From contig NZ_JAVAIM010000001.1 of assembly GCF_030717945.1 (NCBI RefSeq), forward strand, positions 309,131 through 373,130: a DNA stretch of 64,000 bases, written 5' to 3'. This DNA is from Qipengyuania profundimaris (GTDB lineage Bacteria; Pseudomonadota; Alphaproteobacteria; Sphingomonadales; Sphingomonadaceae). The translations under genes and the position numbers were made by a program. Shown one piece after another: positions 1 to 8,566 of the stretch. Under the pieces are notes generated by a model. That model was not told the DNA's origin and ran no database searches. It worked only from the letters and a program-made list of their open reading frames with translations. Numbering within the stretch: position 1 is the stretch's first letter; each line of letters opens with the position of its first letter.

Positions 1-195
1 GAGGCCGCCATTGTGTTCGACCGAGCGCAGGCCCTGGGTCGAAACGCGGAACTTGAAGCTGCGATCGAGCTTCTCGCTCATCAGCGTGACGTTCTGCAGG
101 TTCGGCAGGAAGACCTTCTTGGTCTTGTTGTTGGCGTGGCTCACATTGTGGCCGACCTGGCGACCCTTGCCGGTGAGTTCGCAAATGCGCGACAT
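1..195 (-). CDS. rpmB: 50S ribosomal protein L28 (3' end off window)
   Basis: Structural protein of the large ribosomal subunit. The reverse strand reads [20 protein letters not shown] and continues with [15 protein letters not shown] and [20 protein letters not shown], the typical opening of L28. The ATG is at 195 and 65 codons are visible before the window edge, so roughly the last third of the protein is missing. It is divergent from tadA, with about 160 bp between them for two promoters. I saw nothing unusual. Confidence 0.97.
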   Translation of the reverse strand, partial: MSRICELTGKGRQVGHNVSHANNKTKKVFLPNLQNVTLMSEKLDRSFKFRVSTQGLRSVEHNGGL

Positions 196-356
196 GATAC
201 GTCTCTCGTTCGATTCGAATGGTTGGGCGCGTTCCCTTGCCCGCGCGAGGCGGATGCGGGGTTCGTTTATCCCGGAAAGCGGCGCGCATAGCGGCGGGGG
301 TGCGAATCGTCAAGCGCGTTGCGCCGCCCCTGCGCGGGGGCTAGCGAGGCGCTGGT

Positions 357-812
357 ATGCCCGCCTGGACCCTCCCGCAACCCATGCAACGCGCGCTCGA
401 ACTGGCCAAAGCCAGCGCGGCGGCAGGCGAGGTGCCGGTGGGGGCGGTTGTGACGCGCCATGGTGAGGTAATCGCAGAGGCGCACAATGCCCCCCGCGAG
501 ACGCACGACCCTACCGCCCACGCGGAAATCCTCGCCATCCGCCGCGCCGCAGAGGCACTGGGCGACGAACGCCTGACCGACTGCGAACTATGGGTCACGC
601 TGGAACCCTGTGCCATGTGCGCCGGCGCCATCGTCCACGCGCGCATTGCCAAGCTGTATTATGCCGCAAGCGACCCCAAGGGCGGCGCAGTCGAGCACGG
701 AGCGCGGGTTTTCGAACAGAAGCAATGTTTGCACCGGCCCGAGGTTTATTCCGGTATGGGAGAGGCGCGGGCGGCTGAAATGCTGCGGGAGTTTTTCAGG
801 GAGCGTCGCTAG
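357..812 (+). CDS. tadA: tRNA-specific adenosine deaminase
   Basis: Converts adenosine 34 to inosine in the wobble position of tRNA-Arg(ACG), in the cytoplasm. The 151-residue protein has the full zinc-dependent deaminase signature: HAE near residues 55-57 (zinc ligand and proton-shuttling Glu) and PCAMC near 84-88 (two Cys ligands). The C-terminal MLREFFRERR helix is typical of TadA and not of free-base deaminases. Its length matches bacterial TadA. It is the only plus-strand gene before 5863 and faces a convergent small membrane protein gene 29 bp downstream. Confidence 0.95.
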   Translation: MPAWTLPQPMQRALELAKASAAAGEVPVGAVVTRHGEVIAEAHNAPRETHDPTAHAEILAIRRAAEALGDERLTDCELWVTLEPCAMCAGAIVHARIAKLYYAASDPKGGAVEHGARVFEQKQCLHRPEVYSGMGEARAAEMLREFFRERR

Positions 813-841
813 TTTGCAGCCGAGTCCCTCCGCAGAATCGC

Positions 842-1081
842 TCAGCCGTAGTTGGAGCCAAAAAACCTGATCAACTTTATTACGACCGGGCGGACAATAC
901 CGACGGCGGCGAGGGTGAAGGCGAGCGCGGTGATGACTATCTCACCAAGTGGTTCTTGGCCGATCGACGTCACGCAAACTATCAGAACGACTATTGAAAA
1001 AATCGCAGAAAAGACATTCACGGCTTTGACTATGTGTCGGAAATGCTCAGGCAGTTCGCTGTCCAGCTTCGTTCGACGCAT
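842..1081 (-). CDS. small two-helix membrane protein
   Basis: I do not recognise a family for this 79-residue protein. A hydrophilic N-terminus (MRRTKLDSELPEHF) is followed by two hydrophobic segments, about residues 24-42 and 49-68, and a basic tail, so it is probably an inner-membrane hairpin. Its ATG overlaps the stop of the RNase T2 gene (TGATG at 1083-1079), which suggests translational coupling. A function linked to the RNase cannot be inferred from sequence. Confidence is for the gene being real. Confidence 0.6.
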   Translation of the reverse strand: MRRTKLDSELPEHFRHIVKAVNVFSAIFSIVVLIVCVTSIGQEPLGEIVITALAFTLAAVGIVRPVVIKLIRFFGSNYG

Positions 1082-1809
1082 CACAACCCCCGCCAGATCT
1101 TCGCCTGCGCCCCATCCCTCGCGCCGAACCTCGCCCGATCGCAGGCCTTCGGCATGAAGCGCGTGTCGTAGCAGAGGCGCAGTTCCTGCAGCCAGCCGCG
1201 GTCGTTCAGCTTTACGCCCACCGCCTCCCGCGTCCAGCCGGGGTTCGCGTCGACGAAGCGCGTGCGGATCGTCCCGGCGGTCAGATCGTCCTCGCGGCTG
1301 ATGCGATCGTAGTCGGGCCAGCGCAGGCCGCTCCACAAGATACGCGTCACTTTGAAATAGGTCGCCGGGCGGCGCGTCATGCAGCTGCCGTGCTTGGCCC
1401 ATTGCCGCGCGAGCAGGCTGGCGGAAGGCGAGAGGCACATGTTCGGGCGCAAATCGCGCGCGGTCAGCAGCCGCTGCGATCCGCACCATTGCGGCCATGT
1501 CCGTCCGCTCTCCGGCCACAATCCGTGCACCACCATGCCGAAGCGGCCCGCGCGGTGCGAGCATTGGCGGGCATGGCGCGCCTGCCCGTCGCGGCCCTTG
1601 CAGAACTCCGGGCTCCAGCTGGCCGCCAGCGTGTAGCCGGTCACCGGCAGTCTGCGCGGGGGCGCATCCGGCGTTATTTCGGGCACGCTAAGCTGGGCGG
1701 GGAGGCGGCACTGGTAGGATTGGGCAAGTGCCGGGCTGGCGATACTGCCCAGCCCCAGCGCAGCAATTGCAGCGCGGGCAAGGCTAGACCTGATCGGAAA
1801 CCTGCCCAT
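1081..1809 (-). CDS. exported ribonuclease T2 family protein
   Basis: Secreted or periplasmic RNA-degrading enzyme family. The start chosen is the second of two adjacent ATGs (1812 and 1809), giving 242 residues with a signal peptide ending at SPALAQS near residue 30. Active-site segment I is VVHGLWPE (His95). Segment II is RQWAKHGSC (His140), where the usual catalytic Glu is replaced by Gln136. Several Cys (34, 70, 83, 109, 125, 143) could form the family's disulfides. The start overlaps the end of the upstream membrane protein gene by about 26 bp. The Gln substitution leaves full activity uncertain. Confidence 0.88.
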   Translation of the reverse strand: MGRFPIRSSLARAAIAALGLGSIASPALAQSYQCRLPAQLSVPEITPDAPPRRLPVTGYTLAASWSPEFCKGRDGQARHARQCSHRAGRFGMVVHGLWPESGRTWPQWCGSQRLLTARDLRPNMCLSPSASLLARQWAKHGSCMTRRPATYFKVTRILWSGLRWPDYDRISREDDLTAGTIRTRFVDANPGWTREAVGVKLNDRGWLQELRLCYDTRFMPKACDRARFGARDGAQAKIWRGL

Positions 1810-2221
1810 CATCCTTGCCGAACCATGCCCTAGCATCCGCCCTGAACAGGAAGGACACGGCGATGGCCGCGCTCGCCACGGCGGCGATGTCGGCGACGAG
1901 GCCGAGCCCCATTGCGGTGTTGGCGATCCGCTTGCCAACCGAATAGGCGGCATAGGCGATCAGGACGGCAAGCACCCAGCGGGCGGCGCCGAGGCGCGAG
2001 AGCACGATGGCGGCCCAGAAGATCAGCGCCAGCACGAGGAACATCGCCACCGAGGAGAACAGCAGGACTAAGCCCATGCCCCGCGAATTCGCGCCGGATT
2101 CGTCGATGACAGCGTCGGTATAGGTAGACATGTCCGACCACCCCAGCGCCGTCGACACGAGGCTGAGCGCGACCGCGAGGAAGTACCACCCCTCGAACCG
2201 GCTGATCGACCTTGGCTTCAA
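1784..2221 (-). CDS. four-helix membrane protein, paralogue of the 2314-2727 product
   Basis: Unknown function. The protein has 145 residues and about four hydrophobic segments (residues 11-28, 50-75, 80-100, 105-125), ending in FLFRADARAWFGKDD. The likely start is TTG at 2221 with GGGGAG about eight bases upstream; the N-terminus (KPRSISRFEGWYF) lines up with that of the next gene upstream (RPQSIVLFDRLFL). The shared LFRADARAW tail shows that the two are tandem paralogues. It lies first in the chain leading to RNase T2 and the small membrane protein. Confidence 0.7.
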   Translation of the reverse strand: MKPRSISRFEGWYFLAVALSLVSTALGWSDMSTYTDAVIDESGANSRGMGLVLLFSSVAMFLVLALIFWAAIVLSRLGAARWVLAVLIAYAAYSVGKRIANTAMGLGLVADIAAVASAAIAVSFLFRADARAWFGKDDGQVSDQV

Positions 2222-2313
2222 TGTATTCTCTCCCCACCCGTCCCTTCGGGGAATGGCCGATTACTTGCTTAGCGTAAAGATGGCACAATACAGTGTCACA
2301 CAAGCTGGAGGTG

Positions 2314-2727
2314 TCATTCGCTGGCGGCAGTGTCGCCTTCGAGCCAGGCGCGGGCATCCGCGCGGAACAGCAAGACGATGGCGACCACCTGCAGCAGCGT
2401 AACGACGAGGCCGAGCACTGCCGGCAAGCTGAATCCTTCACTGAAGCTGAAATTGCCGAAGAACAGGCCGATCGCAACCAGGGCGACCAGCAGCCACTTG
2501 GCGATGTTGCTGGCGCGGCGCGCAATGAAATACCACAGCACCAGCGGAATCAGCAGGCTGGCGAGCACCACTCCGAGGACGATCGGCCCACCGCCGATTT
2601 GCGCGAGTGCGGGGTCGGCCTCAACCTCTTCGACCAGCGTCGAATAGGCGAGCACGGCATTGATCAGGGCGAGCACTAGCGATGCCAGAAACAGGCGATC
2701 GAAAAGGACTATGGATTGGGGGCGCAC
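2314..2727 (-). CDS. four-helix membrane protein, tandem paralogue
   Basis: Unknown function. The 137-residue protein starts with GTG at 2727, preceded by GGGAGAGACCG on the minus strand. Four hydrophobic stretches (about 10-28, 47-68, 73-90, 98-118) and the C-terminal LFRADARAWLEGD match the architecture of the 1784-2221 product. The intervening 92 bp hold no clear gene. Probably an inner-membrane protein family expanded by local duplication. Confidence 0.7.
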   Translation of the reverse strand: MRPQSIVLFDRLFLASLVLALINAVLAYSTLVEEVEADPALAQIGGGPIVLGVVLASLLIPLVLWYFIARRASNIAKWLLVALVAIGLFFGNFSFSEGFSLPAVLGLVVTLLQVVAIVLLFRADARAWLEGDTAASE

Positions 2728-2776
2728 CCGGTCTCTCCCGCATGATTTGCGTTATCGGACCGCAGATGCCGCGTAA

Positions 2777-3634
2777 TCAGAGCGGCGTAAAGTCCAGTCC
2801 GATATCGGCGGCCGGCGCGCTTTGCGTGAGGCGCCCGACGGAGACGTAATCGACGCCCGTGGCTGCCTTCGCCTTGATGGTGTCGAGATTGATCCCGCCG
2901 CTCGCCTCGGTCGGCACCCGGCCCGCCACCAGCGCGACTGCTTCGCGCAACGCTGCTGGTTCCATATTGTCGAGCAGAAGGCGGGTCGCGCCAGCTCCGA
3001 GCGCAGGTTCGATCTGGTCGATCCGGTCGACTTCGCAGATGATGTCCTGCACGCCTGCTTCGACCGCGCGGCGCACGGCTTCGCCCACGCTGCCGGCGAC
3101 GAGCACGTGATTGTCCTTGATCATCGCGGCATCCCACAGGCCCATGCGGTGATTAGCGCCGCCACCCATGCGCACGGCGTATTTCTCGAGATGTCGCAGG
3201 CCTGGGATGGTCTTGCGCGTGTCGAGCAGAGTGCAGTCGGGGTTGTCCATCGCGTCCACGTATTGGGCGACCATGGTCGCGATGCCGGAGAGGTGCTGCA
3301 CGGTGTTGAGCGCAGCCCGCTCGGCGGTAAGCATGGCGCGGGCATTGCCTTCCAGTCGCATGAGATCGGTGCCTGCGGATACGCTAGCCCCTTCCTCGAC
3401 GAGAATATCGATCCGCATGTCCGCATCGAGCGCGCGGAAGAACGCCTCGGCCACCGGTAGCCCCGCGACATGGATCGCATCGCGCGTGTCCATTACGCCC
3501 GCGAAGCGCGCGTCGGCGGCGATCACGCTTTCACTTGTAACGTCCACCCCGCCACCGGGCAGGCCCTCGCCCAAATCTTCGGCCAGCGTATCGCGGACGA
3601 ATTGGTCGAGATCGAAGCCTGCGAGTCTAAACAA
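2777..3634 (-). CDS. nadC: nicotinate-nucleotide pyrophosphorylase (carboxylating)
   Basis: Makes nicotinate mononucleotide from quinolinate and PRPP in NAD biosynthesis, in the cytoplasm. The 285-residue protein carries the diagnostic LDTRKTIPGLR block near residues 138-148, then KYAVRMGGGANHRMGL and MIKDNH, which build the quinolinate/PRPP site, and a C-terminal EASGGI / GVDYVSVGRLT barrel end. Length is normal for NadC. Upstream there is no nadA or nadB in view. It is followed by the paralogous membrane protein genes on the same strand. Confidence 0.96.
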   Translation of the reverse strand: MFRLAGFDLDQFVRDTLAEDLGEGLPGGGVDVTSESVIAADARFAGVMDTRDAIHVAGLPVAEAFFRALDADMRIDILVEEGASVSAGTDLMRLEGNARAMLTAERAALNTVQHLSGIATMVAQYVDAMDNPDCTLLDTRKTIPGLRHLEKYAVRMGGGANHRMGLWDAAMIKDNHVLVAGSVGEAVRRAVEAGVQDIICEVDRIDQIEPALGAGATRLLLDNMEPAALREAVALVAGRVPTEASGGINLDTIKAKAATGVDYVSVGRLTQSAPAADIGLDFTPL

Positions 3635-3644
3635 AAGAAATTCT

Positions 3645-3736
3645 CCGTTCGTGCTGAGCCTGTCGAAGCACCGTTCTTACTTCCGATGCTGGTCTCGAAA
3701 AGAAGGGCGGCCCTTCGACAAGCTCAGGGCAAACGG
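3645..3736. repeat. inverted interspersed repeat of the CTTCGACAAGCTCAGG type
   Basis: The region between nadC and the response regulator gene holds two related copies in opposite orientation: 3645-3672 (contains GCTGAGCCTGTCGAAGCACC) and 3709-3736 (contains CCCTTCGACAAGCTCAGGGC). The reverse complement of the second matches the first at about 23 of 28 positions. Repeats of this kind are common in sphingomonad genomes from general knowledge. It could form a long hairpin with a 36-nt loop and may end transcription or be a mobile REP-like unit. Confidence 0.8.
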
Positions 3737-3751
3737 ACTCATCCAAGGTTT

Positions 3752-4552
3752 TTAGTGGACGAACCTAGCGACTACATCCCTGTAGGAGCGGCTCACCTTC
3801 ACCTCCGCGCCGGAATCCAGCACAAGGAAGCATTCGCCGTTGGTATGCGGCTTCACCTGGCGTACCTGGTCGAGATTCACGATGGTGGACCGGTGTACGC
3901 GCTGGAACTTGCGCGGGTCGAGGCGACGCTCGAGGTCCTTCATCGTTTCGCGCAGGATCAGCGAATTGTCGCCGGTGTAGATGCACATATAGTCGCCCGC
4001 GGCCTCGATATGCTCGATCGTGTCGGTTTCGACGCGGAAGATCTGGCCGCGATCCTTCACATTGATCAGCTTCTCGTACCGACCGGCGGCCTCGGCATCT
4101 TCGCCGGACGCCAGTTCCTCGGCCGCTTCGGGCGCAACTTCGGAGAGGACGTTCTTGAGCCGCTCGACATCGTCGGTGCTCTTCTTTTCGGCGAGGCGCT
4201 GGCGGACGCGCTCGATCGTATCGGCCAGCTTGTCTTCGTCCACCGGCTTCATCAGGTAATTGACCGCATTCGCCTCGAAGGCACGGATTGCGTGTTCCTG
4301 GAAGGCGGTGACGAAAACGAACAGCGGCGGGTCGATTTCCATGACGCCTTGGACGACGGAAAAACCGTCAAACCCGGGCATCTGGATGTCGAGGAAGACG
4401 AGGTCGGGTTTCTGCGTCTTGATCGCGCGGATCGCCTCGCGGCCGTTCTGGCAGGTTTCGATGATCTCGACGTCCTCGAACGCTTCGAGGCGCAGTTGGA
4501 GACCCTGGATGGCGAGCTTTTCGTCGTCGACGAGGATGGTGCGAATAGTCAT
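3752..4552 (-). CDS. LytTR-family response regulator
   Basis: Transcription regulator of a two-component system. The 266-residue protein has an N-terminal receiver domain (acidic pair Asp9/Asp10, phospho-acceptor Asp55 in LVFLDIQMPG, T in VFVTAF, K in NYLMKPVD). An acidic linker follows (about 125-160) and then a LytTR DNA-binding domain (about 165-266, FQRVHRSTIVNLDQV and YRDVVARF). Its ATG overlaps the stop of the kinase gene upstream by 4 bp, so the two are co-translated partners. Target genes are not evident here. Confidence 0.95.
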   Translation of the reverse strand: MTIRTILVDDEKLAIQGLQLRLEAFEDVEIIETCQNGREAIRAIKTQKPDLVFLDIQMPGFDGFSVVQGVMEIDPPLFVFVTAFQEHAIRAFEANAVNYLMKPVDEDKLADTIERVRQRLAEKKSTDDVERLKNVLSEVAPEAAEELASGEDAEAAGRYEKLINVKDRGQIFRVETDTIEHIEAAGDYMCIYTGDNSLILRETMKDLERRLDPRKFQRVHRSTIVNLDQVRQVKPHTNGECFLVLDSGAEVKVSRSYRDVVARFVH

Positions 4553-5781
4553 GTCGTTTGCGGTGCTTTCCGGGGAGGTTGCAGCGGTTCAACGGGTGAG
4601 GGGCCCGCGGGTTTCTGGGATGCTGCGGTTTGGGGGGCGGATTGTGGCGCTGCGCTTAACGCGGCCGGCTCCTCGTCCGATTCTAGGGGCAGTTCGATGA
4701 GAACCGAAAAGCCCCCGCTTTCGGGTGAGCGGATTTCGAAGCGATGTTCTTCGCCATACGCCTGGGCGAGGCGATCGCGGATGTTGGTGAGGCCCACGCC
4801 GGTCGAATCGCGGCGCGCGCGGCTGGGGCGTACGGCGGGGAGCCCGTCCTCGACGTTCTGCGCATTCATGCCGGGACCGGTATCGGACACGGTCACGCGC
4901 AGGCGCGGGCCGACGACTTGCGCCATCACTGCGATCTCGGCCCCTTCCTCCTGCGGGCTGACGGCATATTTGATCGCGTTCTCGACCAGCGGCTGCAGCA
5001 GCATCGCAGGGAGCGTGGCCTTGGCGGCCTCCTCCTCGATGCGGAAATCGGTGCGGAGCCGCTCTTCGAAGCGCATGCGTTCGATATCGAGATAGAGCTT
5101 CAGCGTCTCCACCTCCTGCGCCACCGTTACCTTGCCGCCGGGCTGCGTGACCAGCGTGTGGCGCAGGAAGCTGGACAGGCGCGTGAGCATAGCATTGGCC
5201 GTCTCGGTCTGCTTCAGCAGCACCAGCGTGCTGATCGAATTCAGCGTGTTGAACAGGAAATGCGGATTGAGCTGGTAGCGCAGCATCGCGAGCTGCGCGC
5301 TCGTGGCCTGCGCTTCCAGCCGCTCCAGCCGGTCTGCCTGCTCCTCCACCTGGAGGAAGAAATTGATCGCGTAATAGAGCGCCGACCATGCGCCGAGCAG
5401 AGTGAGGTCGAAGAAAAAGATGCCGACGAAAAGGCTGGCGAAATTGCCCGTATTGGCGCCGCCTGCCACCTCCAGCACCCAGCTGTCGATGAAGGCATAG
5501 ACGCCGGTCGCGCCGCCTAGCACGACAGCAGTCACGCCCCAGGTCACCAGTGGTTTCTGCTTGATGAGCTGGCTGTAGACGACAGCGAGGATCAGGCTGA
5601 TCGAGAAGCCGGTGATCGTCGCGATCAGGATGATGACGAGCCGGTCGGCCGGCTGGCCATTGGCGAGCGCGGACATCGCGCGCAGCATCGTTGCCCCGCC
5701 CCAGCCAGCCAACTGGAGGTTCCAGAACGCCTGGTTCTTGTTGGCGAAGAACGGCGTCGGACGGATGGGCAACACGGCCAT
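4549..5781 (-). CDS. LytS-type sensor histidine kinase
   Basis: Membrane sensor kinase of the His_kinase (PF06580) class. The 410-residue protein has about four hydrophobic segments between residues 20 and 145, a short coiled linker (VEEQADRLERLEAQ), the hallmark YQLNPHFLFNTLNS box (His174 as likely phosphorylation site), and a GHKL ATPase part with LQPLVENAIKYA and DTGPGM / GVGLTNIRDRL. The C-terminal 40 residues are Pro/Ala-rich and look disordered. It precedes and overlaps the LytTR regulator by ATGA. The signal sensed cannot be told from sequence. Confidence 0.94.
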   Translation of the reverse strand: MAVLPIRPTPFFANKNQAFWNLQLAGWGGATMLRAMSALANGQPADRLVIILIATITGFSISLILAVVYSQLIKQKPLVTWGVTAVVLGGATGVYAFIDSWVLEVAGGANTGNFASLFVGIFFFDLTLLGAWSALYYAINFFLQVEEQADRLERLEAQATSAQLAMLRYQLNPHFLFNTLNSISTLVLLKQTETANAMLTRLSSFLRHTLVTQPGGKVTVAQEVETLKLYLDIERMRFEERLRTDFRIEEEAAKATLPAMLLQPLVENAIKYAVSPQEEGAEIAVMAQVVGPRLRVTVSDTGPGMNAQNVEDGLPAVRPSRARRDSTGVGLTNIRDRLAQAYGEEHRFEIRSPESGGFSVLIELPLESDEEPAALSAAPQSAPQTAASQKPAGPSPVEPLQPPRKAPQTT

Positions 5782-5862
5782 TGCCCTGCTCCCTAGCCCA
5801 ATTGCGACGAACTGCGCCAGCCGCTACACTGCTTGCAACAGGCAAAGCGAGAGAGGCATGCG

Positions 5863-6471
5863 ATGGGTATTCAGGAAAACATAGGCCATTCGGTTGCGGA
5901 ACGCGCGAAATTCCGCGAGATGAAGGAAGGCACCAAGGAAGATTGGGCTCTGATCGCCGGCGAATACCGTGCCTTTGCCAAGGGCTTGCCCGATCGCGTG
6001 CTCGACCATCTGAAGCTGCTCGACGGCGATTTCGGCGGTTTCCCGGTCTGCCGGCTGGAGCATTCGCTGCAAACCGCGACTCGCGCGCATCGCGACGGGC
6101 GCGGTGAGCAATATGTCGTGATGGCGCTGCTGCACGATATCGGGGACACGCTGGGTAGCTACAACCATCCCGAGGTCGCGGCCTCGATCATCAAGCCCTT
6201 CGTGACCGAGGAAATCCACTGGATCTGCCAGAACCACGGCGCCTTCCAGGGCTATTACTATTTCCATTTCCTCGGAATGGACCAGAACGCGCGCGACCAG
6301 TTCAAGGATAACCCGCATTACGAGGCATGCCGCCAATTCTGCGAGAAATACGATCAGGCGGCGTTCGACCCGGATTACGACAGCGAACCGCTGGAATTCT
6401 TCGAACCGATGGTGCGCCGGGTGATGGAGCGCCCGCTTGTCTCCGCCTATGCCAAGGCGCTCGACGAGTAG
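5863..6471 (+). CDS. HD-domain phosphohydrolase-like protein
   Basis: Predicted metal-dependent hydrolase of the HD superfamily. Of several in-frame starts I chose the ATG at 5863 because GAGAGG lies six bases upstream, giving 202 residues. Metal-ligand motifs: LEHSLQTATRAHRDG, then VVMALLHDIGDTLG (the HD pair), then NHPEVAA and HWICQNHGAF. The arrangement is reminiscent of the mixed-valent di-iron PhnZ/TmpB branch as well as simple phosphohydrolases, so the reaction is open. It stands alone between the minus-strand kinase and DsbA-like genes. Confidence 0.8.
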   Translation: MGIQENIGHSVAERAKFREMKEGTKEDWALIAGEYRAFAKGLPDRVLDHLKLLDGDFGGFPVCRLEHSLQTATRAHRDGRGEQYVVMALLHDIGDTLGSYNHPEVAASIIKPFVTEEIHWICQNHGAFQGYYYFHFLGMDQNARDQFKDNPHYEACRQFCEKYDQAAFDPDYDSEPLEFFEPMVRRVMERPLVSAYAKALDE

Positions 6472-6474
6472 TTT

Positions 6475-7161
6475 CTAGGCCTCGCTGTCGAGCGCGTCCT
6501 GCAGGCGCGCGGCGGGGACCAGCCCTTCGATCGCCTCGTCGCCTGCGATCCAGCTCGGCGTGCCGCTGAAGCCGAGCGTGCGGGCCAGGCCCATATTGCG
6601 TGCGAGTTCGGCAGTCGCCTCTTCCGATGCTGCAAAGCGCTGTGCCGCTTCCATGTCGAGCTGCGCGATTCGCGCGGCCTGCGCGATCGTCGTCTCGCTC
6701 GGCGGGCCGAGTTCGAACATGGCGTGGTAGAACGCGGGATACTTGCCCTGCCGCGCCGCGGCGAGAGCCATGCGCGCCGCCTGCTCGCTTCCATCGAAGA
6801 TAGGCCATTCGCGCACCACGATCTTGAGATCGGGATCGGCAGCGATCATTGCGTCGATCTGCGCGATGGATTGGCGGCAATAGGTGCAGCCGTAATCGGT
6901 GAACTTGACCAGCACTTTGGACCCGTCCGGATTGCCTAGGACCGCGCCAGGGAAGGCCTCCCGCACGCTATCGTCCACTTGTGCCAGCCGATCACTCGCC
7001 TGCCCGCGCTGATAGGCTTCCGCCATCTCGGGCAATATGTCGGGATTGGACACGAGGTATTCGCGCGTCTGCCCGTTGCCGAGCCCGCTTGCCGACCAGA
7101 TGGCGGCGCCCAGGAAGCCGAAGACGAGCGCCAGCAGCGCAGTGACGAGGTTGCGTTTCAT
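6475..7161 (-). CDS. DsbA-family thiol-disulfide protein
   Basis: Envelope thioredoxin-fold protein. From the ATG at 7161 the product has 228 residues. An N-terminal membrane anchor or signal (ALLALVFGFLGAAIW) is followed by a disordered or helical spacer with the pattern of Com1/ScsC-like proteins (NPDILPEMAEAYQRG), and the thioredoxin fold with active site GCTYC (Cys92-Cys95) and the cis-Pro loop FSGTPSW. It could oxidise or isomerise disulfides in periplasmic proteins. It follows the M48 protease gene by 13 bp, implying co-transcription. Confidence 0.88.
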   Translation of the reverse strand: MKRNLVTALLALVFGFLGAAIWSASGLGNGQTREYLVSNPDILPEMAEAYQRGQASDRLAQVDDSVREAFPGAVLGNPDGSKVLVKFTDYGCTYCRQSIAQIDAMIAADPDLKIVVREWPIFDGSEQAARMALAAARQGKYPAFYHAMFELGPPSETTIAQAARIAQLDMEAAQRFAASEEATAELARNMGLARTLGFSGTPSWIAGDEAIEGLVPAARLQDALDSEA

Positions 7162-7174
7162 GTCACTGGCGACC

Positions 7175-8557
7175 CTAACGCCGTCCGCCGCAATTGCGAC
7201 CCTTTTCCATTTCGCATTGTCGTTCCAGCAAGGCGCGGGCCTGCATGCCGATATCCTGTGCGCGCAGCCAGTCGGGCGAACCGTGGGGCAGCGCCGCCTC
7301 GGCAAATTGCGCGCTGCGCATGGCGAGGCCGTATTGCCCGCTCATCACCTGTTGTTCCGCACTGGCGAGGCGGGCGCGCGGCATATCTCCGCGTTCGGCA
7401 TAGACCACGCCCAGCTGGTACCACGCGAAGGGATTGTAACGATCGCGGCCAACGGCAGCGCGCAACACTTTCTCGGCCTCTTCGTAATTAACCCGGTCCT
7501 CGGTCGCGATCAGCGCGTGGCCCAGCATGCTGGCGATCAGCGGCTGCGAATTGGTGAGAGTTGTCGCGCGGCGAAGCGGATCGAGCGCTTCGGTAGGCCT
7601 CCCCGATTCGAGCAGCACCTGACCCTTCAGCTCGAGGAAATACGGATCTTCCGGGTCCTTCGCCAGCAGCGCATCCGCGGTTTCCAGTGCGCGATCGACA
7701 CGCGCGTTCTTGTGGTAGGCATAGGCACGGGCGTAGAGCGCGGGGATCGTGTTCGTCGTTTCAGGATAATCGCGCAGCGTCTCGTTCGGCTTGGCGATGT
7801 AGCCGGTGAGCTTGGCCTTCACCCGCTCGAACCTGGCCTGTTGCGCGGCATTGCGCGGCGCATCCCAGGCCGGGTCTTTTTCGTAGACCTCGGTCAACGT
7901 GCGGATGCGATCGCCGGAGAGCGGGTGGGTGCGGTAGAAGCCCGCTTCGTCGGACTGGCTGTAGCCGTAACGAAACTCACGATTCAGAAGCTTGCCGAAA
8001 AAGGTCAGCGAACCGCGACCCGAAATGCCCGCTTCGGAGAGGTATTCGGCTCCCGCAAGGTCGGCGGAGGCTTCCTGCGTCCGCGTGAAGGCGAGGAACT
8101 TGCCCATTGCCGCCTGCTGGCCGAGCGCCATGATCCCCGCCGCAGCTTCACCCGCGCCCGCCAATGCTGCACCGATGCCGGCCAGCACGGAGAGCAACGA
8201 AATCTTCGAGGCCGTGCCGATACCTTCGCTGTAGCGAATGATGTGCCCGCCGGTAATGTGGCCGAGTTCGTGCGCAATGACACCCTGGACTTCTTCGGCG
8301 CTGTCGGCGGCTTCGATCAGCCCGCTATGGATATAGACTGCCTGCCCGCCCGCAACGAAGGCGTTGATGGAGGAATCATTGACCAGAATGATGTCGACAT
8401 TCGCCGGCTCCAGCCCGGCGGCTTCGATCAGCGGTTCGGAAATCTCGTCGAGGAACTTCTCGGTTTCCGCATCCCGCAGAATGCTTTGCGCGGCGACCGG
8501 CTGCGCTGCCAGCATGGCGGCGGCGAGAATGGCGAGCAAGCGGGCGAGAAAGCGCAT
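7175..8557 (-). CDS. periplasmic M48 metalloprotease with TPR repeats (BepA-like)
   Basis: Likely envelope quality-control protease. The 460-residue protein has a signal peptide ending VAAQS, a zinc site HELGH (His96-His100) with the downstream ligand in TQEASADLAG (about 157), a hydrophobic AxxAG-rich insertion (about 110-150), and a C-terminal TPR region (about 280-440: ALYARAYAYHKNARVDRALE, PFAWYQLGVVYAERGD). This layout matches BepA/YfgC, which trims or helps outer-membrane protein assembly. It is cotranscribed with the DsbA-like gene, which makes sense for disulfide-bonded envelope substrates. Confidence 0.9.
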   Translation of the reverse strand: MRFLARLLAILAAAMLAAQPVAAQSILRDAETEKFLDEISEPLIEAAGLEPANVDIILVNDSSINAFVAGGQAVYIHSGLIEAADSAEEVQGVIAHELGHITGGHIIRYSEGIGTASKISLLSVLAGIGAALAGAGEAAAGIMALGQQAAMGKFLAFTRTQEASADLAGAEYLSEAGISGRGSLTFFGKLLNREFRYGYSQSDEAGFYRTHPLSGDRIRTLTEVYEKDPAWDAPRNAAQQARFERVKAKLTGYIAKPNETLRDYPETTNTIPALYARAYAYHKNARVDRALETADALLAKDPEDPYFLELKGQVLLESGRPTEALDPLRRATTLTNSQPLIASMLGHALIATEDRVNYEEAEKVLRAAVGRDRYNPFAWYQLGVVYAERGDMPRARLASAEQQVMSGQYGLAMRSAQFAEAALPHGSPDWLRAQDIGMQARALLERQCEMEKGRNCGGRR

Positions 8558-8566
8558 ACTGCTGTG

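Noticed and set aside
3470..5095. 541-codon open frame on the plus strand
   Set aside because: It is antisense to nadC, the response regulator and the kinase, all with clear motifs; its product has no recognisable domain and reflects high GC.
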